Translations under genes and position numbers: made by a program
In this document: positions 1 to 5,326 of the stretch, in pieces
Layout of the letters: the number at the start of each line of letters is the position of its first letter
Numbering within the stretch: the stretch's first letter is position 1
Assembly: GCA_002168015.1 (NCBI GenBank)
Contig: NHCX01000125.1
Span: forward strand, 12,022 to 17,535
Source: Verrucomicrobia bacterium TMED44
GTDB taxonomy: Bacteria; Verrucomicrobiota; Verrucomicrobiia; Opitutales; Seribacteraceae
Direction: 5' to 3'
Length of the DNA: 5,514 bases
The notes under the pieces: generated by a model
What the model was told of the DNA's origin: nothing
The model's input: the letters and a program-made list of their open reading frames with translations, nothing else
Databases searched by the model: none

Positions 1-209
1 TAATTTGGGTCTGTTCTTAGTTTTTCTAAAAATTTTCTATGCTTCGTTACTTCTTGTCTTAAATCCTGGAGTTCTTTTTCTAAAACAGCTTCTCTTGACT
101 TCCAGTGATTGTATTCATCGAGAGCTTGTTTAATTTGAATCATCAAATACGCGCCTCCAATTGCTCCGAAAATTATAATAGATAACAGTAGAATTTTTTT
201 CTGTTTCAT
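1..209 (-). CDS. FtsB/DivIC-like septum formation initiator family protein (5' part; 3' end beyond window)
   Basis: The frame starts at ATG 209-207 and is open to the window edge, giving 69 residues. Seen: a short basic N-terminus (MKQKK), one hydrophobic segment at about residues 6-26, then a charged, heptad-like stretch at about 28-66 that should form a coiled coil. It ends in FLEKLRTDPN. That order, and the Leu/Arg-rich run into an Asp-Pro just after the coil, is typical of the FtsB/DivIC family, where the DP is followed by a conserved E..AR segment that lies outside this window. Family role: small bitopic divisome proteins that pair with FtsL and activate septal peptidoglycan synthesis. 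The start lies 2 bases after the kdsD stop, so the two genes are almost certainly co-transcribed and perhaps translationally coupled. An unrelated small coiled-coil membrane protein cannot be excluded because the diagnostic C-terminus is missing. Confidence 0.72.
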   Translation of the reverse strand, partial: MKQKKILLLSIIIFGAIGGAYLMIQIKQALDEYNHWKSREAVLEKELQDLRQEVTKHRKFLEKLRTDPN

Positions 210-211
210 TT

Positions 212-1213
212 TTAACTTTCTGAAAAGATATCGTGCAAGCGGAGTAAACCTAACAAGTCTGAATTATCAGGATCTAAAACTGGTAAGATGGAAATTGGTG
301 ATTTTCCTGTTTCCATTATATGTAAAGCCTCTCCAAGAGTTATACTTGGAAATACTTTCTGCGGGTTCGAAGTCATTATGTCTTCGACTTTTGTTGAATC
401 TAAATCGCAGGATTCATTAAGTGCCCTGCGTAAATCGCCTTCCGTGACGATACCTATCAATTTATCAGACTCTATCACGCAAGCTGCTCCTAAGGGAAAT
501 TTCGTCATTTCGGAAACTACTTTACGCATTTTATCGCCTAATTTTAAGCAAGCAATATGTTTTTTTACATGCATTACATCTTTAACTTTAAGTATTAAAT
601 TTCTACCTAATTGACCCCCGGGATGAGTTCTTGCATAATCATTTTCAGTAAATTTTTTTCTTTTCATTAATGAAGATGCTAAAGCATCACAGAGTGCAGA
701 ACTGACCATAAAACTAGCTGTAGGTACTATGCCCAAAGGATCTGCTTCTAGAGAAACTGATGAATTCAAAACACAATCAACTTTTTCGGCCAATGGGCTT
801 TTAATGTTTCCTAAAATTCCGACGATTTTGGCCTGCCTACTTTTAAAAACTGGTTCTAAAAATACTAATTCTGGTGTGGTACCACTGTTTGACAAATAGA
901 TTACAGGGTCCCCTTCTTGGTGAATTCCCAGATCTCCGTGAATCGCCTCCGTTGGATGCATGAAGGCGGATGCTGTGCCAGTGCTACAAAGTGTAGCCGC
1001 CACTTTTTTAGCTAAATGGCCTGATTTTCCAATTCCAGTTACAATTACTTTTCCATCGCTTTCTGCAAGAATATCAAGGGCTTTTGGAAAATTTTCATCT
1101 ATTTTTTCCGCACATTTTTTTATAGCATTTGCTTCATTCTCCATGACTTTTTTTGCTTCAATTATTTCACGAAATTTTGAAGGGGCTTGTGTAAACATGG
1201 GCTCTTGAGTCAT
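212..1213 (-). CDS. kdsD: Arabinose 5-phosphate isomerase (KdsD/KpsF/GutQ family)
   Basis: Interconverts D-ribulose 5-phosphate and D-arabinose 5-phosphate, the first committed step toward Kdo in the LPS inner core; cytoplasmic. The 333 residues match the usual length (E. coli KdsD 328). An N-terminal helical lead-in and SIS domain occupy about 1-205, with the signatures GIGKSGH (61-66), HPTEAIHGDLG (86-96) and SNSGTTPE (108-115). Two CBS domains follow at about 208-270 and 275-333 (DVMH near 212, GIVTEGDLRRAL at 254-265, DIMTSNP at 278-284). The residues reported as important in E. coli KdsD (K59, H88, E111, E152, H193) align at a constant +4 offset with K63, H92, E115, E156 and H197, so an active enzyme is expected. 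ATG 1213-1211 is chosen because the lead-in length fits the family; a second Met at residue 6 is possible. No Shine-Dalgarno sequence precedes it. It heads a unit with the FtsB-like gene and is divergent from the RelE-like gene. No kdsA, kdsB or kdsC is visible. Confidence 0.95.
   Translation of the reverse strand: MTQEPMFTQAPSKFREIIEAKKVMENEANAIKKCAEKIDENFPKALDILAESDGKVIVTGIGKSGHLAKKVAATLCSTGTASAFMHPTEAIHGDLGIHQEGDPVIYLSNSGTTPELVFLEPVFKSRQAKIVGILGNIKSPLAEKVDCVLNSSVSLEADPLGIVPTASFMVSSALCDALASSLMKRKKFTENDYARTHPGGQLGRNLILKVKDVMHVKKHIACLKLGDKMRKVVSEMTKFPLGAACVIESDKLIGIVTEGDLRRALNESCDLDSTKVEDIMTSNPQKVFPSITLGEALHIMETGKSPISILPVLDPDNSDLLGLLRLHDIFSES
216..221 (-). promoter_or_regulatory. Weak purine-rich ribosome-binding site for the FtsB-like gene
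   Basis: On the minus strand AGAAAG lies 6 bases before the ATG at 209-207 and overlaps the last codons of kdsD. It is only a partial match to a Shine-Dalgarno sequence, but it is the most convincing one in the window. With the kdsD stop between it and the start, reinitiation by ribosomes finishing kdsD is a likely mode of translation. Confidence 0.35.
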
Positions 1214-1254
1214 CTTATAAAATAATCTAAATTAGTATGCGTTATTCTAAATAC

Positions 1255-1282
1255 TTGATATCGCTGTTACAGACATTATCTT
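1255..1282 (+). promoter_or_regulatory. Candidate sigma-70 type promoter for the RelE-like gene
   Basis: TTGATA (1255-1260, 5 of 6 to TTGACA) is followed after 16 bases by TATCTT (1277-1282, 4 of 6 to TATAAT). It lies in the 78-base gap between the divergent kdsD and RelE-like genes. Transcription would begin within a few bases of the ATG at 1292, leaving almost no leader. This is a consensus match by eye in AT-rich DNA and so is weak evidence. A facing promoter for kdsD must lie in the same gap, but I see no convincing boxes. Confidence 0.3.
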
Positions 1283-1291
1283 CTTATCTAT

Positions 1292-1645
1292 ATGTTTCAG
1301 GTTACATTCTCAGATCAAAGTTTATCTATATTAAATTCTCTTTCGCAAGGCGAACAATTAGTTCTTATGGAAAAACTAAGTTCTCTTTCAAGCGATATTC
1401 TTAATGGAAGTAGTCAAGAAATTGGAAAATTTAATCGCAAAGGTAAGTTGTTTTATCGGCTCCGTGTTGGAACTTTCCGTATTTATTTCGAGAAAATTAA
1501 AATCGCTCTACATTGTCATTTCATTCTTCCTAAAAACTCTTTGAATGACTTTCTTTTTCGATGTAAATTACCAGCTTCTGAAGAAGCAGTCTTAGAGAAC
1601 CATCAAAACTTTTGGGAATATCTTGAAAAACTTGCATCCAAATAA
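1292..1645 (+). CDS. Small RelE/ParE-fold-like protein without a visible antitoxin
   Basis: A 117-residue protein whose middle resembles the RelE/ParE toxin superfamily. It has an N-terminal strand (FQVTFSD), two helices rich in Leu and Ser (about 9-38), then GKFNRKGKLFYRLRVGTFRI (45-64), which matches the family pattern of a glycine turn followed by YRlRvGxyRiyfe strands. After residue 70 the similarity fades: the usual C-terminal strand with a conserved His or Arg is replaced by HCHFILPKNSLNDFLF, and an acidic/aromatic helical tail follows (95-117). No second small gene lies next to it on either side, so it is not in a standard toxin-antitoxin pair. Its only same-strand neighbour is dnaN, 246 bases downstream, and the gene is divergent from kdsD. 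No Shine-Dalgarno sequence precedes the ATG. It could be a domesticated RelE-fold protein with a housekeeping role, a solitary toxin controlled from elsewhere, or another small fold. The fold is moderately supported and the function is unknown. Confidence 0.65.
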   Translation: MFQVTFSDQSLSILNSLSQGEQLVLMEKLSSLSSDILNGSSQEIGKFNRKGKLFYRLRVGTFRIYFEKIKIALHCHFILPKNSLNDFLFRCKLPASEEAVLENHQNFWEYLEKLASK

Positions 1646-1684
1646 GTATCTATGAGAATAACCATCCTTATAAATATTGATTTC

Positions 1685-1711
1685 CAGGTTTTTTTTCACA
1701 GGCTTTTTTTT
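1685..1711 (+). repeat. Imperfect tandem repeat with two T8 tracts
   Basis: CAGG followed by eight T (1685-1696) recurs as CAGGC followed by eight T (1699-1711), a period of 14-15 bases. It lies about 40 bases after the RelE-like stop codon. The T runs could help end transcription from that gene, but no strong stem precedes them. Replication slippage is an equally good explanation. Confidence 0.4.
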
Positions 1712-1735
1712 CCTCACTCGTTATGAATAAACTCA

Positions 1736-1751
1736 CAAACACAATTGTTTG
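1736..1751. repeat. Short palindrome (CAAACA/TGTTTG) upstream of the dnaN promoter candidate
   Basis: Arms CAAACA (1736-1741) and TGTTTG (1746-1751) are perfect inverted repeats separated by CAAT. A third copy, CAAACA, occurs at 1765-1770 and overlaps the end of a candidate -35 box. The arrangement could be an operator for a dimeric regulator. Six-base arms in AT-rich DNA can easily arise by chance. Confidence 0.3.
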
Positions 1752-1760
1752 CCTTAACCT

Positions 1761-1790
1761 GTGACAAACAGCACTTTATAAACTTATTAT
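1761..1790 (+). promoter_or_regulatory. Candidate sigma-70 type promoter for dnaN
   Basis: GTGACA (1761-1766, 5 of 6 to TTGACA) is separated by 18 bases from TATTAT (1785-1790, 5 of 6 to TATAAT). Transcription would start near 1797, giving a leader of roughly 95 bases before the dnaN ATG. It is the best-scoring pair I can find by eye in this gap, but no experiment-like evidence is visible in sequence. Other -10-like sites closer to dnaN (for example TATAAT at 1836-1841) lack a -35 partner. Confidence 0.4.
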
Positions 1791-1891
1791 AGATATTCTC
1801 TTTCTTAATAATAAGATGTTTTATATATAAAAGATTATAATTAATATTTATACGTTGTTATTTGTCATAAGATTTTACATACCCAATACTA

Positions 1892-3028
1892 ATGAAATTT
1901 AAGATTAACAGGGATCACTTTAGTTCAGGACTTCAACTTGTCACAAGCGTTGTAGGATCACGAAAGACCATGCCTATCCTGCAAAATGTTCTTATTGAAG
2001 CTAGGGAGAATATAATTCACTTAACTACAACGAACCTAGATCTTGGTATACGGTGTTCAGTTAAGGCAGAGGTTTCAGAAGAAGGTTCTGTAACTTTACC
2101 CGTGAAAGACCTTTCAAGAATTGTAAGAGAACTCGCAGATATGGAAGTGAGTGTAGAATCTTCAGATACCGCAAAGTCAACAATAACCACGAGAGGGTCT
2201 ATTTTTAATCTTATAGGAATGGATAGTAAAGAATTTCCTCCGCTTCCTGAGCTGGAAGATAGAAAAAGTACAGAAATAGGTAGAGATGAATTAACTCAAA
2301 TGTTAAAAAGTGTTTCATTTGCCCAATCTGTTAATGAAGAAAGGTATATGTTAAAGGGAGTTTTCTTTCAATTTGACAAAGAACTTTTATCTTTAGTTGC
2401 TACAGACGGAAGAAGACTAGCCGTCGCAACTAAGGTTATGGAATTAAATGAAAATGCTCAGGGTGAGTTTATATTACCATCTTTAACGGTTAATGAATTA
2501 GAAAAATTACCGAAAACAGGAGATAAGATTAATTTATCATTCACAGACAGACAGGTTGCTATAGAATTAAAAGTAAATTCTTCTGAGGAAGAGCAGGGAT
2601 TTCAAAATTCTATTTATTTAGTTTCAAAAGTAGTAGAAGGAAAATATCCAAATTATAAACAGGTGATTCCAAAAGATGATTTTAAATCTGCCATGGTAGA
2701 ACGAGAACTAATGCAGGAATGCGTAAATCGCGCAGCTTTAGTGTCTGATGAAAGAGTAACATTGCGAATAAAAAATAAAGAAATGGAAATTTCAGGACAA
2801 AGTTTACTGGGAGATGCTTGTGAATCAATGCCTGTATTGTATGAAGGAGAAGAATCTACAGTGTCTTTCAATCCAAAGTTTTTATTAGACCCTCTTCGTT
2901 CAATCCAAAAGGATCAAATATCTTTTGAATTTAGAGATGACATGAGTCCAGGAGTTTTTAAAGTTTCACCTGATGAAAAAGAATTACCCAATATACTGTG
3001 TGTAGTTATGCCTATCAGAACGGATTAA
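1892..3028 (+). CDS. dnaN: DNA polymerase III beta subunit (sliding clamp)
   Basis: Ring-forming processivity clamp that tethers DNA polymerase III and repair partners to DNA. The 378 residues are close to the usual 365-380. Three clamp domains follow in order at about 1-122, 125-257 and 258-378. Recognisable signatures are MPILQNVLIEA (27-37), FPPLPE (115-120), LVATDGRRLA (168-177), VVEGKYPNY (247-255) and the C-terminal CVVMPIRTD (370-378), matching the family's VMPMR-type end that lines the partner-binding pocket. A somewhat long acidic loop (about 229-240) sits in domain 2 before the EGKYPNY segment. ATG at 1892 is chosen because MKFKINRDHF aligns directly with family N-termini. No Shine-Dalgarno sequence precedes it; the upstream bases are pyrimidine-rich. 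dnaA is not adjacent, unlike the common dnaA-dnaN order. The stop lies 6 bases from the stop of the convergent kamA-like gene. Confidence 0.97.
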   Translation: MKFKINRDHFSSGLQLVTSVVGSRKTMPILQNVLIEARENIIHLTTTNLDLGIRCSVKAEVSEEGSVTLPVKDLSRIVRELADMEVSVESSDTAKSTITTRGSIFNLIGMDSKEFPPLPELEDRKSTEIGRDELTQMLKSVSFAQSVNEERYMLKGVFFQFDKELLSLVATDGRRLAVATKVMELNENAQGEFILPSLTVNELEKLPKTGDKINLSFTDRQVAIELKVNSSEEEQGFQNSIYLVSKVVEGKYPNYKQVIPKDDFKSAMVERELMQECVNRAALVSDERVTLRIKNKEMEISGQSLLGDACESMPVLYEGEESTVSFNPKFLLDPLRSIQKDQISFEFRDDMSPGVFKVSPDEKELPNILCVVMPIRTD

Positions 3029-3034
3029 ACCAAA

Positions 3035-4192
3035 TTATTCAATAAAACTAGCAGCTGAATTATTAATAGAAGGATATGTATAATTTTGCCCAGCATAATT
3101 TTCTAAAACAATAGATCCGTCCCGTTCAAAGGTTGTATAATTAGGGGAAACAGGAATTTTACCTCCTCCGTTTGGAGAATCTATTACAAATTGAGGTATT
3201 GCATACCCCGAAGTATGTCCTCTTAAACCTTTAATTATATCAATACCCACCTGAACGTCTGTTCTTAGGTGCGAACTTCCTTTAATAAGGTCACATTGAT
3301 ATAAATAGTAAGGTTTTACTTTCATAATTAAAAGTCTATGTATAAGACTTTTCATAATATCTATGTTGTCATTAATACCTTTAAGTAAAACAGATTGATT
3401 ACCTAAAGGAATGCCGGCTTTTGCTAACTTATGTGTTGTTTCCTTTAATAACAAAGTACACTCGTCAGGATGATTTACATGTAAACTTAACCAAAGATTT
3501 GCGGATTTAGAAAAAACATTAAGCAATGACGAAGTAATTCTTTGCGGAAGAAAAACCGGAACACGGGTTCCTATTCTTATAAATTCTACATGTTCTATTT
3601 TGCTTAATGAAGATAAAATCCCGCCAATCTTTTCATCAGATAGCAATAAAGGATCACCACCGCTAATTAACACATCTCGAATAGAAGAATTTTGTTTTAT
3701 GTAATCAAGACCAGCTTCAATCTTTGGATGAAAACCGTATCCCTGAGCATTGGAAACAAGCCTACTCCTTGTACAATACCTACAATATGATGCACACCGA
3801 TCCGTAACCAGGAAAAGAACTCTATCAGGATATCTGTGAACTATAGAGGGAACTGGCATATCAGATTCCTCGCCAACTGGATCCCAAACTTCTTCAGGTT
3901 TATAAACGGATTCATTACCAACTGGTATAACTTGCTTTCTGATGGGACAGTTTGAATCAGAAGGATCCATGAGATTAAAAAAATAAGGAGTAACCGCTAC
4001 AGAAAGACGATTTTCGGCGAATTTTAACCCATCTTTTTCATCTTTTGAAAGATTTAAAAAAGAAGAAAACCCATCTGCAGTCTTGATACGATTTTTCATT
4101 TGCCAACGCCAATCTAACCAATCTTTATCAGAGACATTTGACCAATGGCCTTTACCTTTAAACCAATACTTGAGCGAATCGTTGGGAAACAT
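3035..4192 (-). CDS. kamA: KamA-family radical SAM aminomutase (lysine 2,3-aminomutase-like)
   Basis: Family role: PLP- and SAM-dependent conversion of L-alpha-lysine to L-beta-lysine, cytoplasmic. Over 385 residues it follows the clostridial enzyme: an N-terminal helical part (VSDKDWLDWRWQMKNRI, 20-36), the radical-SAM cluster motif CASYCRYC (C133, C137, C140), SGGDPLLLSD (177-186) and the PLP lysine in SPNGGGK (K345). Compared by memory with Clostridium subterminale numbering, the cluster cysteines, R134, D293, D330 and K337 align at a constant +8 with R142, D301, D338 and K345, so lysine is a likely substrate. The zinc-binding cysteines are missing: the C268 equivalent is N276 and the C-terminal CxCxxC is absent because the protein ends early. 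ATG 4192-4190 fits the family start; no Shine-Dalgarno sequence is seen. It stands alone; no acetyltransferase (AblB), EF-P or EpmA is in view. The product may serve as an osmolyte, a catabolic intermediate, or for EF-P modification (EpmB role), and these cannot be separated here. Confidence 0.88.
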   Translation of the reverse strand: MFPNDSLKYWFKGKGHWSNVSDKDWLDWRWQMKNRIKTADGFSSFLNLSKDEKDGLKFAENRLSVAVTPYFFNLMDPSDSNCPIRKQVIPVGNESVYKPEEVWDPVGEESDMPVPSIVHRYPDRVLFLVTDRCASYCRYCTRSRLVSNAQGYGFHPKIEAGLDYIKQNSSIRDVLISGGDPLLLSDEKIGGILSSLSKIEHVEFIRIGTRVPVFLPQRITSSLLNVFSKSANLWLSLHVNHPDECTLLLKETTHKLAKAGIPLGNQSVLLKGINDNIDIMKSLIHRLLIMKVKPYYLYQCDLIKGSSHLRTDVQVGIDIIKGLRGHTSGYAIPQFVIDSPNGGGKIPVSPNYTTFERDGSIVLENYAGQNYTYPSINNSAASFIE

Positions 4193-4221
4193 AATGACTG
4201 ACTACCATAGGTAAAGATCTA

Positions 4222-4249
4222 TTGACAACAGTTACTTTGAGTTAAAAAT
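4222..4249 (+). promoter_or_regulatory. Candidate promoter for the redoxin gene, overlapping a minus-strand -35-like site
   Basis: A perfect TTGACA (4222-4227) is followed after 16 bases by AAAAAT (4244-4249, 4 of 6 to TATAAT). Start of transcription 7 bases later would fall on the GTG at 4256, implying a leaderless or nearly leaderless mRNA. Because TTGACAA is nearly self-complementary, the other strand reads TTGTCA at 4228-4223, a possible -35 for the divergent kamA-like gene. The -10 boxes are poor on both sides. Confidence 0.35.
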
Positions 4250-4255
4250 TAAATC

Positions 4256-5326
4256 GTGAAATATGCATTAATCGTACTTGTAATGGGCATTAACCTAATT
4301 CAAGCAAACAACAAAAGAATTACAGATCTTAATTTTTCAATTCCATCAACTCAGGAAATTTCATTCACTAACTTTACATTCGAAAAGAAAGTTGTGAAAA
4401 TAATTTTCTTTGTTTCCCCACATTGTCGGTTTTCTGTGAAATACATGAAGTTCATTTCAACACTACAATTAGAAAATGGTTTAAAAAAGTATCAAATTAT
4501 ATTGGTTTCCCCAAATTATCCCCAATCTCTAATACCAGATGATTTGTCCTATTCGGACATTGGAGCCGATGTAAGTGATATGAAAATAATAAAGGATAGA
4601 TTCAATATTGATTTTCCATTTATTTACGACGGAGAAAATCAAATACTAACAAATTTTTTCGGTATTAAGACCACACCAACCGTTGTAGTGTTAGGTTTAG
4701 AAAATCAAATATTATACAAAGGTAAAATAGGAGATATAAAAAAAAGTGGAGAAATAGACACATCATTTTTTAAAGAATTTGTTTATAATAAAGAGAAACA
4801 AGAAGAATTCACTATTACAAAAGTTACAGGAACAGAAATTAAAACAAAAAAGGATTTAAACACTACCGCAAAAATTTTAAGAAGGTATTCAAATGAAACA
4901 GTAAGAATATCAGAAGGCGATAAAGAAAAGATTTCATTTTTTATGAAATTCAATAATAAAGTAATTACTTTATTTTTCATTTGGGAATATGACAATATAA
5001 ATTCCAGAGATAATCTGTTAAAAGTTACAGATATTTACAAGAGATACAGGAAACGCGGCCTTTCTCTTATAACAATTTGCGTATCCGATAAAACACATAA
5101 AGATTTGATACTTCAATCTCTTCAGAGATCACAAACCTCTACTCATAACTTTGTAAGTAATTTTTATGAAACACAACCAATCTATAAACTGATTGGTTAT
5201 AGTAATAAAACTATTGCACCAATACTTGTAAGTCTTGGAAAAAGTGGAGAATTACAATTTATAATGCATGGTAATATTATGGAAAATAAATTGAGATCCA
5301 AAATACTACATTTATTAGATAAATAG
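4256..5326 (+). CDS. Exported two-domain redoxin/TlpA-like protein with degenerate active sites
   Basis: The 356 residues begin at GTG 4256, the only start that keeps the whole hydrophobic leader. Residues 1-17 (MKYALIVLVMGINLIQA) look like a signal peptide, cleaved before NN, so a periplasmic location is expected. Domain 1 (about 20-175) is AhpC/TSA-like: strand VVKIIFFVSPHC, then VSPNYP (84-89), a PDDLSYSDIG segment (94-103), FPFIYDGE and the cis-Pro TTP141. Its active site is C57-R-F-S60, a CxxS with no second Cys. The linker VTGTEIK (190-196) sits where relatives, as I remember them, carry a GC-I-K motif; here the Cys is Thr192. Domain 2 (about 225-355) follows the TlpA pattern (FFIWEYDN, YKRYRKRGLSLITICVSD, cis-Pro-like P322) but has lost CxxC. 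The only other Cys is C275, in a core strand. Family members handle thiol-disulphide exchange or peroxides; activity here is doubtful. Codon use is very AT-rich and Lys/Asn-heavy. The gene is single, divergent from kamA. Confidence 0.75.
   Translation: MKYALIVLVMGINLIQANNKRITDLNFSIPSTQEISFTNFTFEKKVVKIIFFVSPHCRFSVKYMKFISTLQLENGLKKYQIILVSPNYPQSLIPDDLSYSDIGADVSDMKIIKDRFNIDFPFIYDGENQILTNFFGIKTTPTVVVLGLENQILYKGKIGDIKKSGEIDTSFFKEFVYNKEKQEEFTITKVTGTEIKTKKDLNTTAKILRRYSNETVRISEGDKEKISFFMKFNNKVITLFFIWEYDNINSRDNLLKVTDIYKRYRKRGLSLITICVSDKTHKDLILQSLQRSQTSTHNFVSNFYETQPIYKLIGYSNKTIAPILVSLGKSGELQFIMHGNIMENKLRSKILHLLDK

Larger units (their letters stand above)
1646..1891. other. AT-rich intergenic region upstream of dnaN
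   Basis: This 246-base gap is the longest non-coding stretch in the window. It contains two T8 tracts near its left end, a small palindrome, a candidate promoter (listed separately), and a very AT-rich segment: only 7 of 60 bases at 1801-1860 are G or C. A perfect TATAAT occurs at 1836-1841 but has no recognisable -35 box at the proper distance. I find no open frame of useful length, tRNA or convincing riboswitch. The run after the RelE-like stop has T-tracts but no strong GC stem, so a classical intrinsic terminator is not evident. No good DnaA box is visible. Confidence 0.6.

Noticed and set aside
288..614. Plus-strand open frame of 108 codons
   Set aside because: It lies entirely antisense to the CBS-domain part of kdsD, whose protein sequence is strongly family-like. 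The antisense translation shows no domain character.
960..1208. Plus-strand open frame of 82 codons
   Set aside because: Antisense to the SIS-domain part of kdsD, covering its catalytic signatures; a by-product of codon use on the real strand.
1658..1696. Intrinsic terminator after the RelE-like gene
   Set aside because: There is a T8 tract, but the bases before it give at best a 4-base AACC/GGTT pairing across a long loop, too weak for a typical terminator stem.
1696..1764. Inverted repeat TCACAGG (1696-1702) and CCTGTGA (1758-1764)
   Set aside because: Seven-base arms separated by 55 bases are expected by chance at this length and have no supporting context.
1646..1891. Possible replication origin upstream of dnaN
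   Set aside because: The region is AT-rich, but no sequence close to TTATCCACA was found on either strand. The nearest (TGTGACAAA at 1760-1768) matches at only 6 of 9 positions, and dnaA is absent.
2653..2871. Minus-strand open frame of 72 codons
   Set aside because: Antisense to the third domain of dnaN, with a Ser-rich composition typical of a shadow frame.
1292..3028. Toxin-antitoxin system formed by the RelE-like gene and a neighbour
   Set aside because: No short partner frame overlaps or abuts the RelE-like gene. The downstream gene is the sliding clamp and the upstream gene is divergent kdsD.
4783..4995. Minus-strand open frame of 70 codons with hydrophobic stretches
   Set aside because: Antisense to the redoxin gene. 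The hydrophobic residues come from A-rich Lys/Glu/Asn codons read on the other strand.
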